Assembly: GCF_004364865.1 (NCBI RefSeq)
Contig: NZ_SOAU01000001.1
Span: forward strand, 1,302,001-1,366,000
DNA: 64,000 nucleotides
Source of the DNA: Ilumatobacter fluminis
GTDB taxonomy: Bacteria; Actinomycetota; Acidimicrobiia; Acidimicrobiales; Ilumatobacteraceae
Direction of reading: 5' to 3'
Positions 43,835 to 54,897 of the stretch are shown here, piece after piece. Position 1 is the stretch's first letter, and each line of letters opens with the position of its first letter. Made by a program: the position numbers and the translations under genes. The notes under the pieces were generated by a model, which saw nothing but the letters and a program-made list of their open reading frames with translations, was not told the DNA's origin and made no database searches.

Positions 43835-44797
43835 ATGATCGACGTCGAGTTCACGAACGTCGCCAACGGCGACATCACCATCCGCGTGGCGACCATGGGT
43901 TCCGGCCCGCTGATCGTGTTCGTCCACGGCTGGCCCGAGCTCTGGTACTCGTGGCGCCACCAGATGACCCACGTCGCGGAGCGCGGCTACCGAGCCGCTG
44001 CCATCGACGTGCGCGGCTACGGCGGCAGCTCCAACCCGACCGACGTCGAGGCGTACACGATCCGCGAGCTCACCGGCGACGTCGCCGCCGTGATCGACGC
44101 CCTCGGCGACGGCGAGCCGGCGATCGTCGTCGGACACGACTGGGGTGCGCCGATCGCCTGGAACACCGCCCGGCTGCACCCCGATCGGGTTCGGGCGGTC
44201 GCCGGGTTGAGCGTGCCGTACCTGCCGCTCGGGCCCACCTCGGCGCTCGAGATCTTCCGACAGCTCTACGCCGACCGCTTCTTCTATCAGCTCTACTTCC
44301 AGGAGCCCGGCCGTGCCGAGGCCGACTTCGGCGCCGACAGCGCACGATCGTTGCGGATGATCCATCACGGCGCCAGCGCCGACGGCCGTGGGACGTTCCT
44401 CGCCGACAAGCCTGCCGACGCAGCGTTCCTCGACGGGATGGTCGATCCGGAGATGCCGCTGTCGCATCTGTCGGAGGACGACCTCGCCGTGTATGTCGAG
44501 GCGTTCGAGCAGAGCGGTTGGCACGGTGCGATCAACCGATATCGAGCGCAGGATCTCGACGCGGCCGACGTCGGCCAACTGGGAGGCGGCGAGATCGATC
44601 AGCCGGCGGTGTTCATCGGTGGAGCGCTCGACGCCGTCCGCGACTTCATCCCCGGCGCCGACCTGTACGACGCAGCACCCGGCGCCTGCACCGACTTCCG
44701 CGGCACCACCATCATCGACGGGGCCGGGCATTGGGTGCAGCAGGAACGCCCCGACGAGACCAACGCCGCCCTCGACGCGTTTCTCGACTCGCTCTAA
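43835..44797 (+). CDS. Epoxide hydrolase/alpha-beta hydrolase
   Basis: 320 residues from ATG 43835. Oxyanion motif HGWPELWYSWRHQM, nucleophile elbow VVGHDWGAPIAWN (Asp nucleophile, as in epoxide hydrolases and haloalkane dehalogenases), cap domain rich in aromatics (FFYQLYFQEPGRAEADF), and catalytic His in IDGAGHWVQQERP. Hydrolyses an epoxide or ester; substrate unknown. Divergent from the monooxygenase, which could supply related substrates. Stop overlaps the convergent phosphatase stop (CTAA). Confidence 0.87.
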   Translation: MIDVEFTNVANGDITIRVATMGSGPLIVFVHGWPELWYSWRHQMTHVAERGYRAAAIDVRGYGGSSNPTDVEAYTIRELTGDVAAVIDALGDGEPAIVVGHDWGAPIAWNTARLHPDRVRAVAGLSVPYLPLGPTSALEIFRQLYADRFFYQLYFQEPGRAEADFGADSARSLRMIHHGASADGRGTFLADKPADAAFLDGMVDPEMPLSHLSEDDLAVYVEAFEQSGWHGAINRYRAQDLDAADVGQLGGGEIDQPAVFIGGALDAVRDFIPGADLYDAAPGACTDFRGTTIIDGAGHWVQQERPDETNAALDAFLDSL

Positions 44798-46149
44798 CGC
44801 GGGCGAAGGGTGCGGACCACGGTGGTTCCGTCGGCGTGGACGAACGTCGTCGTCAACGCTTCCGGTGTCGCGTCGAGGAGGAGGTAGCCGTGGCGGTCGA
44901 GGTCGAGGTGGTCGATGCCCGGGTTCAGCCGGGTCAGGATCGTGTGCACGAGCCGCTGCGGGAGCAGGGTGCGGTCGCGGACCGCCTCGGCGAAAGTGGC
45001 GCCGGCGATCGACGGTGACGTGAACTCGTGCGCGACGGCGCTGCCGTCGTCGGCGAGGAAACGGCGTGACCAGCCGGCGTGGAGATCGCCCGACACGACG
45101 ATCGGCGTTCCCCGCACGCGCTGCAACAGATCGGCCAGGCGTCGCCGATCGTCGGGGAACCCGTCCCACTGGTCGGGGTTGACGACCCGGCGCCAGGGCG
45201 GCCACCCGAACGTCGGCGCGTAGGCGAGCGTCATCGGTGACACCTGCACCTGGTTGGCGAACACGAACCAGGGGGCCGTCGACCGCTCGACCGCCTCTTC
45301 GACCAACGACCACTGCCGCTCCGAGAGGATCGGGCCATCGGCCCGGTCGGTGGTCGGCCCGTCGGTGTCGGTCGGGGTGCGTCCGCCGAACCGGGCGTCG
45401 ACGAGGACGAGATCGAGCAGACCGTCGATGTGGCGGACACGATCGAGGCCGGCGACCGCCGGGTCGATCGGCATCCACTCGTGCCACGCCTGGATCCCGG
45501 CCGCACGGCGTGCGACCGACTCCTCGTCGGGGGCGTTGTCGATCACCTCGTGGTCGTCCCAGACGGCGAGGAACGGCCGGTCGGCGTGCAGCGCTCGCAG
45601 CCCGGCGTCGGTCCGGTGCTGCGCGTGACGTCGGCGATAGTCGTCAAGGGTGCGGCATTCGTGCGGCGGGTCGGTCATCTGCCCCGTCGGGGTCGTCTCG
45701 CCGATCTCGTAGATCGAGTCACCGACGTGGAGCACGAGATCGGGTTCGTCCCGCGCGATGCGCCCGTACAGCTCGAAGCCCGGCCAACCCCATCGTGAGC
45801 AACACGCCACGGCGATCCGGAATCGGTCGGCGGCGAGCGGGAGCGTCGTGGTGCGGCCGACCTCCCGGTCACCGAACGCTTCGACGACGAGATGGTAGGT
45901 CGTGGCGGGTCGCAACCCGTCGACGGCGACATGGCAGGTGAAGTCGCTGTCGGGGCTCACGTCGACGACGCCATCCGAGATGGCAGCGCCGTCCTCCGCC
46001 CACACCGACCAGCGGACCGGCCCGGAGACCGCGGCGCCGGCCGGGGGTACCGCGCGCGTCCAGAGCACGAACGAATCGTGGGTGACGTCGCCGGTCGCCA
46101 GCCCGGAGCGGAACACCCGGCGGTCGCTGCTCGGCGTCGAGATCGTCAC
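44794..46149 (-). CDS. PhoD-like alkaline phosphatase/phosphodiesterase
   Basis: 451 residues from GTG 46149, chosen because a TACCGT -10 lies 6 nt upstream; GTG 46191 is also in frame. An N-terminal Fn3-like domain (VFRSGLATGDVTHDSFVLWTR) is followed by the metallophosphatase core: VLHVGDSIYEIGE, VWDDHEVIDN, FANQVQVSP, VVSGDLHAGW, EFTSPSIAG. Unlike typical PhoD there is no twin-arginine signal, so it may be cytosolic. Confidence 0.85.
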   Translation of the reverse strand: MTISTPSSDRRVFRSGLATGDVTHDSFVLWTRAVPPAGAAVSGPVRWSVWAEDGAAISDGVVDVSPDSDFTCHVAVDGLRPATTYHLVVEAFGDREVGRTTTLPLAADRFRIAVACCSRWGWPGFELYGRIARDEPDLVLHVGDSIYEIGETTPTGQMTDPPHECRTLDDYRRRHAQHRTDAGLRALHADRPFLAVWDDHEVIDNAPDEESVARRAAGIQAWHEWMPIDPAVAGLDRVRHIDGLLDLVLVDARFGGRTPTDTDGPTTDRADGPILSERQWSLVEEAVERSTAPWFVFANQVQVSPMTLAYAPTFGWPPWRRVVNPDQWDGFPDDRRRLADLLQRVRGTPIVVSGDLHAGWSRRFLADDGSAVAHEFTSPSIAGATFAEAVRDRTLLPQRLVHTILTRLNPGIDHLDLDRHGYLLLDATPEALTTTFVHADGTTVVRTLRPR

Positions 46150-46155
46150 CTCTCG

Positions 46156-46161
46156 ACGGTA
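46156..46161 (-). promoter_or_regulatory. Candidate -10 (TACCGT) of the PhoD-like gene
   Basis: Six nt from GTG 46149 on the minus strand. Confidence 0.45.
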
Positions 46162-46185
46162 ACCGTCCTCGTCGCTCGGAAACCC

Positions 46186-46207
46186 TGTCACACCCCCTGA
46201 TCATGAT
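46186..46207 (+). promoter_or_regulatory. Candidate DNA-damage type promoter, site 2 (comF)
   Basis: TGTCA, 11 nt, CATGAT, 7 nt, ATG 46215. Near-copy of the element at 28242-28263, with the same spacing as the PafBC-dependent damage promoter of mycobacteria. Confidence 0.5.
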
Positions 46208-46214
46208 GGCCGTC

Positions 46215-46892
46215 ATGTTCTTCAACTCGTCGTGCGCCGGCTGTCATCGCCCCGGTCCGGTGTTGTGCCGGACCTGTCGTTTCGTGCTCGCAGCGCCGCC
46301 CGCCATGCCGGCGAGCGGCGACGTCGTCGCCGCCGTGCCGTTCGTCGGTCGTCCGCGGCAGGTGCTCCTCAACTTCAAGTACGGCAATCGCCGCCAGCTC
46401 GGTCACCACCTGGCCGGTCTCGTCGTCAACCGCCTGCTCGAGAGCGGCATCGGCCCCGACGAGGTCGACGTCGTCACGTGGGCGCCGACGAGCGCGAAGC
46501 GCCGTCACCGGCGTGGGTTCGATCAGGCCGAACTCGTGGCGCGTCGTGTGGCGCTCCAGCTCGGGGTGCCGTGCCGCCGGCTGCTGCGCCGAGACGGTGT
46601 GGCCCCGCCCCAGACGGGCCTCGATCGCGCCCAGCGACTCCACGGCCCGGTCTTCACCGCCTCGCCGGCGGCGCACGGTCAGCGCGTCCTGGTGATCGAC
46701 GACGTCGTCACGACCGGCGCCACGCTCCGCTCGGCGACGCACGCACTCCGGCTCGCTGGTGCGGTCGATGTGATCAAGTCGGCGGTCGCCACGACGCCGG
46801 CCGTCGTCACCGACCGCCGCCGCGAGGCGCCCCGGGCGCGCAAGCGGCCCGCCGCCACGCACACGTTCGTGCACGGGCAGCGGGCCGCCTGA
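46215..46892 (+). CDS. comF: ComF family phosphoribosyltransferase-like protein
   Basis: 225 residues from ATG 46215. An N-terminal zinc-finger-like CAGCHRPGPVLCRTC is followed by the PRTase fold: LLNFKYGNRRQLGHHLAGLV, VVTWAPTSAKRRHRRGFDQAE and the PRPP loop VLVIDDVVTTGATLRSA. Participates in DNA uptake or processing of incoming single strands in competent bacteria; the exact reaction is not established. The damage-type promoter suggests induction upon DNA stress. Confidence 0.87.
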   Translation: MFFNSSCAGCHRPGPVLCRTCRFVLAAPPAMPASGDVVAAVPFVGRPRQVLLNFKYGNRRQLGHHLAGLVVNRLLESGIGPDEVDVVTWAPTSAKRRHRRGFDQAELVARRVALQLGVPCRRLLRRDGVAPPQTGLDRAQRLHGPVFTASPAAHGQRVLVIDDVVTTGATLRSATHALRLAGAVDVIKSAVATTPAVVTDRRREAPRARKRPAATHTFVHGQRAA

Positions 46893-46898
46893 ACGCGA

Positions 46899-48692
46899 TC
46901 AGCCGGGTCGCTTGGCGATCGCGATCGCGCCGCCGCCCATCGCGAGCAGGGCGAGGGCGATCAACGCCATCGTCGACTCACCGTCACTGCCGGTGGGCGG
47001 CAGGATCGGTGCGACGGTGGTCGGCACGGCGGCAGCCGGAACCGTGGTCGTCGGCGCGGCCGTCGTGGTCGTCGACTCGACGGGCTCCGGCGCGACCTCG
47101 ACCTCGAAGAGGCGGACGGTGCCGCTCACCTCGTGCGACACGGCCAGGAGCGGGTTGTCGGTCGGGCTGTCGGCCGCCGGCACGAAGGCGATCCCCTCGG
47201 GCGAGATGTCCGCTGCCGATGCGGCCTCGGTCAGTTCGGTGGCCGGCGTCGTGGCCGTGTTGACGTAGGTGATGAACTCCGGCGCCGACGGGTCGCTGAC
47301 GTCGTACATCATGATGCCGCCCGAGCGCTCGAGGCCGATGAACGCGAAGGTCCGGCCCTCGGCCTCGCCGACGGCGATCGCCTCGGGCTCGGCGCCCTTG
47401 TCGTCGGAGCGGCCGTCGGTCTCGTCCTCGTCGAGATTGAAGAACGGCGAGCCGAGCAGGAGCTGCGAGAAGTCGTCGCCCGAGTCGAACACGAGGTCGC
47501 CGCTCGCGTCCCAGATCGAGAACGAGCGGGCACCGTAGCCGTAGATCTGCGGCACCATCTGGCTGCCGTCGAGTTCGGTCGGGAACGCCGTCGTCGTCTT
47601 CAGTCGGCCGAGTTCCTCGTCGGCGAGGTCGCCGGCCACGTACGGCGCCGCGAGGCCCATCGCCTCGACGCCGTCGACGAGCGTCCCTTCTCCGGCCTCG
47701 AAGTCCTTCACGCGGACTTCCTCGGAATAGCAGTCGTAGTCGCGAGCATCACCCTCGTTGGCGGTGAAGAGGTAGGTCGAACCGTCGATGTCGGCGGCTG
47801 CGATCGCGTCGGGCATGTACATGCCGAGCACGTTGCGGGTCGTGATCGCTTCGGCGCCGTCCTCGTTCGACGGATCGAGGCCGTTGCCGGCCTGCGAGTG
47901 GTCCTTGTAGCCGAGCGGGACGATGTCGGTCACCGTGGCGGTCGCGATGTCGACCACCGCGAGCGCGTTGTTCTCCTGCAGCGTGACGTAGGCGGTGGTG
48001 CCACCGTCGTTCACGGCCACGTACTCCGGTTCGAGGTCTTCCGACACCGACGCGCCCGGGAAGAAGATGCGGACGCCCGCTGCCTTCAAGGCCGCCTCGT
48101 CGTCGTCGAAGTCGTTGAAGTCGGCGTTGGCGACCGTCCCGGCGCCGAGATCGATGATCGAGATCGAGCCCTCGGGGTCGAACTCGGCCTCGCAGACGGG
48201 CTCACCCTCGTTGGCGACGATCACCTTGGATTTGTCGGGGGTGAACGTGACCATGTCCGGCAGGAAGCCGACGGTGTAGGTCGCCTGATGGACGCCGGCG
48301 GTGGTGAAGATGACGACCGAACCGGGGTCGGTCGGATCGGCGGCCGACACGGCGACGGCGATCACACCGTCGCCGACCGCGACGCTCTGAACGCCGTCGC
48401 CGTAGGCGTCGAGCGCGATGCTCGTCACGAGCGTGGGTGCCGACGGGTCGAGGATCGAGATGATGTCGATCGAGTTGCTCGCCCCGTTGGTGCTGTACAC
48501 CTGGGTCGTCGCGGCATCGAACGCCACGATCTCCGAGCCGCCCTCGCCTTCGGGCGTGGCGTACACGCCGAGGGCCGTCAGCCCGTCACCGTCGGCTGCC
48601 GAGGCCGATCCGAATCCGCCCGCCGCCACCGATGCAACGATGGCGGCCGGGAGCAGGGCCGCACCGATGCGATATCCACGTTTGTTGATCAT
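46899..48692 (-). CDS. LPXTG-anchored choice-of-anchor I family protein
   Basis: 597 residues from ATG 48692. Signal peptide ALLPAAIVASVAAGGFGSASA. A beta-propeller-like body with recurring strands (NSIDIISILDPSAPTLV, GSISIIDLGAGTV, NALAVVDIATATV, GIMMYDVSDPSAPEFI) and many DxDxD-like loops. C-terminal Thr/Pro spacer, sorting motif LPPTG, hydrophobic helix and KRPG tail. Related proteins carry alternative surface anchors, hence the family name. Acidic, probably Ca-binding; enzymatic role unproven (phytase/esterase-like). Confidence 0.86.
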   Translation of the reverse strand: MINKRGYRIGAALLPAAIVASVAAGGFGSASAADGDGLTALGVYATPEGEGGSEIVAFDAATTQVYSTNGASNSIDIISILDPSAPTLVTSIALDAYGDGVQSVAVGDGVIAVAVSAADPTDPGSVVIFTTAGVHQATYTVGFLPDMVTFTPDKSKVIVANEGEPVCEAEFDPEGSISIIDLGAGTVANADFNDFDDDEAALKAAGVRIFFPGASVSEDLEPEYVAVNDGGTTAYVTLQENNALAVVDIATATVTDIVPLGYKDHSQAGNGLDPSNEDGAEAITTRNVLGMYMPDAIAAADIDGSTYLFTANEGDARDYDCYSEEVRVKDFEAGEGTLVDGVEAMGLAAPYVAGDLADEELGRLKTTTAFPTELDGSQMVPQIYGYGARSFSIWDASGDLVFDSGDDFSQLLLGSPFFNLDEDETDGRSDDKGAEPEAIAVGEAEGRTFAFIGLERSGGIMMYDVSDPSAPEFITYVNTATTPATELTEAASAADISPEGIAFVPAADSPTDNPLLAVSHEVSGTVRLFEVEVAPEPVESTTTTAAPTTTVPAAAVPTTVAPILPPTGSDGESTMALIALALLAMGGGAIAIAKRPG

Positions 48693-48843
48693 GGGCGCCC
48701 AGGTCAGCACGCCCAGGTGAACGCCAGGCGGCCACCGGGTGGTCGGCAGGGGGCCGGATCGTGAAGGCCGTGTGAAAGTGGCCCCGCCCGATCGGGAAGC
48801 GGTCGGTTGAGGCCGCTGAGCCGGTGAGCTGGGGCCTCGCCGG

Positions 48844-48849
48844 TAGCAT
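48844..48849 (+). promoter_or_regulatory. Candidate -10 (TAGCAT) of secA
   Basis: Ten nt before ATG 48860, so a very short leader at most. Supports this start over ATG 48848. Confidence 0.45.
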
Positions 48850-48859
48850 GGTCCGCCTC

Positions 48860-51658
<2,799 letters not shown>

Positions 51659-51664
51659 GCCGCC

Positions 51665-52777
51665 ATGCGTGACTTCACCGACGATCTGCGCGAACAGCGC
51701 CGGCGCCTCGACGAGGCATCCGGCTACCTGAACATCGCCGAGGGACGAAACCGTCTCGTCGAGCTCGAGGCCGAGATGCAGCGCCCCGACCTGTGGGACG
51801 ACGCCGACCTCGCGAAGCGAGTCAACGCCGAGTACGCCAACGTCAAGGACGACATCGAGCTCTATGACGGGCTCACCGGCCGCCTCGACGACGCCGAGGT
51901 GCTCCACGAGCTGGCGCGCGAAGAGGGCGACGAATCGCAGGAAGGCGACATCGAGGCCGAGATCTCGGCGATCAGCGGCAAGCTCGACGAGCTCGAGCTG
52001 CGCAGCCTGTTCACCGGCGAGCACGACGACAGCCCGTGCATCGTGCAGATCAACGCGAAGGACGGTGGCGTCGATGCCCAGGACTTCGCCGAGATGCTCG
52101 TGCGCATGTACGCCCGCTGGGCCGAGCGGCGCGGGTTCGACATCACGCTCAACTACGAGTCCGAGGGGGCCGAAGCCGGTATCAACTCGGCCGAGTTCAC
52201 GATCACCGGTCGCTACGCGTACGGCTTGATGACCTCGGAGCGTGGCACACACCGACTCGTGCGCATCAGCCCGTTCGACAACCAGGGTCGTCGCCAGACC
52301 AGCTTCGCTGCGGTGCAGGTGTGGCCCGAGATGGAAGCGCCCGACCTCGAGATCAACGACGCCGACATCCGGATGGAAGTGTTCCGGGCGTCGGGTGCCG
52401 GTGGTCAGCACATCAACAAGACCTCGTCGGCCGTCCGCCTGATCCACGAACCGACCGGTCTCGTCGCCTCGTCGCAGGAGGAGCGCAGCCAGCTCCAGAA
52501 CCGTGAGCGAGCGATGAATCGCCTCAAGGGTCTGCTGGCCGCCAAGCTCGAAGAAGAGCACCAGGCCGAACGCGACGCGATCGGTGGCAAGCAGGCGCAG
52601 GTCGGCTGGGGGAGCCAGATCCGTTCCTACGTCATGCAGCCGTACCAGATGGTGAAAGACCTGCGTACCGAGGTCGAGACCGGCAACGTCGACTCGGTGC
52701 TCGACGGTGACATCGACGTCTTCATGGAGGGCTACCTCTCGTGGCGTCGAGCCCAGGAACAGGCCGAGGCGAACTGA
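51665..52777 (+). CDS. prfB: Peptide chain release factor 2
   Basis: 370 residues. Stop-codon recognition motif ISPFDNQGRR (SPF, specific for RF2) and the catalytic GGQ in ASGAGGQHINKTSSAVR. The frame is continuous with no in-frame UGA near codon 25, so the E. coli-type programmed frameshift is absent. Releases peptides at UGA and UAA. Probably co-transcribed with secA. Confidence 0.97.
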   Translation: MRDFTDDLREQRRRLDEASGYLNIAEGRNRLVELEAEMQRPDLWDDADLAKRVNAEYANVKDDIELYDGLTGRLDDAEVLHELAREEGDESQEGDIEAEISAISGKLDELELRSLFTGEHDDSPCIVQINAKDGGVDAQDFAEMLVRMYARWAERRGFDITLNYESEGAEAGINSAEFTITGRYAYGLMTSERGTHRLVRISPFDNQGRRQTSFAAVQVWPEMEAPDLEINDADIRMEVFRASGAGGQHINKTSSAVRLIHEPTGLVASSQEERSQLQNRERAMNRLKGLLAAKLEEEHQAERDAIGGKQAQVGWGSQIRSYVMQPYQMVKDLRTEVETGNVDSVLDGDIDVFMEGYLSWRRAQEQAEAN

Positions 52778-52798
52778 TCCGTCGCCCGGCGGACGTCG

Positions 52799-54163
52799 TC
52801 AGACGACCTTGCCGGGATTGAGGATGCCGTTCGGATCGAGGGCGTCTTTGAGGCGTCGCATCAGGGCGATCTCGGTCGCCGAGCGTGACCGGTCGAGATA
52901 GGGCTTCTTGACGGTGCCGATGCCGTGCTCGGCCGACACCGACCCGCCGAACTCGGCGACCGTGTCGTACACGACGTGGTCGACCTGTTCGACGGTTTCC
53001 GGATCGTCGCTGCCGACCGTCGGGTTGCAGTGCACGTTGCCGTCGGCGATGTGGCCGAACGGGTACACCACCACGTCCGGCCACCGTGCCGCGAGCCGTT
53101 GCTCGACCGTGGTGACGAATCGGTCGATGTCACCGGTGGGCAAGCCGACGTCGAAGTGCAGCAGACCGACGATCCCGTCCGTCGGCCCCGCTTCTCGCAT
53201 CGCCCAGATCGCCTCCGTGTCGGCGGCCGACCGGGCCAGGAACGCGTCGGTGACGGTTCCCTGCTCGATGGCCTGGCCGATCATCGACTCCATGAGTCCG
53301 AGATCGCCGTCGGGGTCGTCGCCGGACAGTTCGACGACGGCGGCACGGCCGGCCCCGATGTCGATCGGGGGTGTGACGCCACCGCGCCGTTCGGCGATCA
53401 CGTCGTAGTACGTCGGCCACATCACTTCGAACGCCGACAGGTGCGGCACACGGCGGAACGATGCGAGGTTGCTCAACACGGCGTCGTAGTCGGGGCAGGC
53501 GAGGAGGGCCGTCGTGCGCGAGGCGGGTGCGGGGCGGAGCCGGAAGACGATGCGGGTGACGACGCCGAGCGTGCCTTCGGTCCCGATGAACAGTTGCTTC
53601 AGGTCGTATCCGGCGTTGTTCTTCAGCAGCTTGTTGAGTGACGACACCACGGTGCCGTCGGCCAACACGCCCTCGAGACCGAGGACGTGCTCGCGGGTCA
53701 TGCCGTACCGGATCACCCGGTTGCCGCCGGCGTTCGTCGCCACGTTGCCGCCGACCGTTGCGGTGCCGCGGGCACCGAGGTCGTAGGTCAGTTCGAATCC
53801 GGCGTCGAGTGCGGCCAGTTGCGCCGCTTCGAGCGTCGTGCCCGCCCACACGGTCATGGTCGCAGCTGCGGGGTCGATCTCGTCGACGCCGGTCATCCGT
53901 TCCAGGCTGAGCGCAACGTCGCCGGGTCGGGGCACGGCACCGCCCGCGAGGCCGGTGAGGCCTCCTTGTGTCACGACGGTCTGACCGTGGCGATCACAGA
54001 TCGCCAGCGCCGCCGAGACCTGTTCGGTGGTGCGCGGCCGGACGAGCGCGACCGGAGCGGTGGGGGAGGAGCCCGACCAGTCCGTCCGGTATCGCTCGCT
54101 GATGTCGTGCAGCTCGACGATGCCGTCGCCCAACTCCGCCACCAACGCCTCGATCGCCGTCAC
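52799..54163 (-). CDS. FAD-linked oxidase (GlcD/D-lactate dehydrogenase type)
   Basis: 454 residues from GTG 54163. The VAO-fold FAD domain shows PVALVRPRTTEQVSAAL, TQGGLTGLAGGAVP, GTATVGGNVATNAGGNRVIRYG and KNNAGYDLKQLFIGTEGTLGVV. The C-terminal substrate domain ends with YPFGHIADGNVHCNPTV (metal-type His) and SAEHGIGTVKKPYL. Oxidises a 2-hydroxy acid such as glycolate or D-lactate. Downstream of the TetR gene on the same strand, separated by a REPIN-like element. Confidence 0.9.
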   Translation of the reverse strand: MTAIEALVAELGDGIVELHDISERYRTDWSGSSPTAPVALVRPRTTEQVSAALAICDRHGQTVVTQGGLTGLAGGAVPRPGDVALSLERMTGVDEIDPAAATMTVWAGTTLEAAQLAALDAGFELTYDLGARGTATVGGNVATNAGGNRVIRYGMTREHVLGLEGVLADGTVVSSLNKLLKNNAGYDLKQLFIGTEGTLGVVTRIVFRLRPAPASRTTALLACPDYDAVLSNLASFRRVPHLSAFEVMWPTYYDVIAERRGGVTPPIDIGAGRAAVVELSGDDPDGDLGLMESMIGQAIEQGTVTDAFLARSAADTEAIWAMREAGPTDGIVGLLHFDVGLPTGDIDRFVTTVEQRLAARWPDVVVYPFGHIADGNVHCNPTVGSDDPETVEQVDHVVYDTVAEFGGSVSAEHGIGTVKKPYLDRSRSATEIALMRRLKDALDPNGILNPGKVV

Positions 54164-54176
54164 GAAGGCGAACGTA

Positions 54177-54279
54177 GTCGGTTGATGTCAGACATGAACC
54201 GACCAGGTGAGGTGATGTTGCGTTCCTGGTCGGTCGGTTCATGTCTGACATCAACCGACATCAACCGACCTCAACCGAC
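54177..54279. repeat. REPIN-like double palindrome plus 10-mer tandem repeat
   Basis: Two 27-nt arms (54177-54203 and 54233-54259) are perfect inverted copies. Each arm is itself nearly palindromic: GTCGGTT ... AACCGAC outside, ATGTC / GACAT inside. The 3' copy is followed by repeats of the 10-mer CATCAACCGA (54249-54258, 54259-54268, then a one-base variant 54269-54278), the last overlapping the TetR stop. Confidence 0.85.
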
Positions 54280-54831
54280 GGCGAGGGTGGCGAGGGCGCG
54301 CTCGTACCTGGCTTCGGCCTCGGGGGTGTCGTGGGGGCCCATGCCCGACATCTCGAGCATGACGTAGCCGTGGACGGTGGCGAATAGGTGGTAGGCGTGG
54401 TCTTCCGCGTCGTCGCGCTGCAACGCGCGGGCGACACCCTCGGTGAGTCCGGCGAACGAGGCTGCGGCCCGTTCGAGCGCGGCGGGGGAGGGTTCGAAGT
54501 CGGGCACCGCCCTGCCGAACATGACCATGTACTGGGTGGGATGGTCGAGTGCCCAGCGGCGGTAGGCCCGGCCCGCGGCCGTGAGATCACCGGCGATCAA
54601 CGACGGGCCGACCGCCGCGTCGAACCCCTCGAACCCCTCGACGAAGATGGCCTCGACCAGCCCCGACTTGCCACCGAAGTAGGTGTAGATCCCGGTCGTC
54701 GAGCACCCCGCCTCGGCCGTGATGTTCCGCACCGTCAGGGCAGCGGCGCCCTCTCGACGCAGCACCGTCAGCGCGGCACGCACCAGCTCGTCGCGCATGG
54801 ATGGATTCGATCTTGACACCGTCAAGCTCAT
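54271..54831 (-). CDS. TetR-family transcriptional repressor
   Basis: 186 residues from ATG 54831 (ATG 54798 also in frame). N-terminal HTH: MRDELVRAALTVLRREGAAALTVRNITAEAGCSTTGIYTYFGGK in segments, the classic TetR entry. The C-terminal helical ligand domain is aromatic-rich (YRRWALDHPTQYMVMFG). Divergent from the carotenoid-oxygenase gene across 66 bp containing a perfect palindrome, so it likely represses that gene and itself. Confidence 0.88.
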   Translation of the reverse strand: MSLTVSRSNPSMRDELVRAALTVLRREGAAALTVRNITAEAGCSTTGIYTYFGGKSGLVEAIFVEGFEGFDAAVGPSLIAGDLTAAGRAYRRWALDHPTQYMVMFGRAVPDFEPSPAALERAAASFAGLTEGVARALQRDDAEDHAYHLFATVHGYVMLEMSGMGPHDTPEAEARYERALATLAVG

Positions 54832-54837
54832 CTGCGC

Positions 54838-54843
54838 ACCATA
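54838..54843 (-). promoter_or_regulatory. Candidate -10 (TATGGT) of the TetR gene
   Basis: Six nt from ATG 54831 on the minus strand; the operator palindrome lies immediately upstream. Confidence 0.5.
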
Positions 54844-54855
54844 TCCGTCGTGACC

Positions 54856-54872
54856 ACGTAACAAAGTTACGT
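54856..54872. promoter_or_regulatory. Candidate TetR operator
   Basis: ACGTAAC, AAA, GTTACGT: perfect 7-bp arms around 3 nt in the 66-bp divergent gap. Binding here would cover the promoter region of both genes. Confidence 0.68.
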
Positions 54873-54897
54873 CACCCACCCAGACGGAGTACGAACC

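Noticed and set aside
42389-45487. Minus-strand open frame of about 1000 codons across the monooxygenase and epoxide hydrolase genes
   Set aside because: It crosses two well-supported genes in other frames and is extremely Arg/Pro-rich, typical of an out-of-frame shadow.
51665-51760. Programmed frameshift in prfB
   Set aside because: No in-frame UGA or slippery CTT-TGA was found near codon 25; the frame is continuous.
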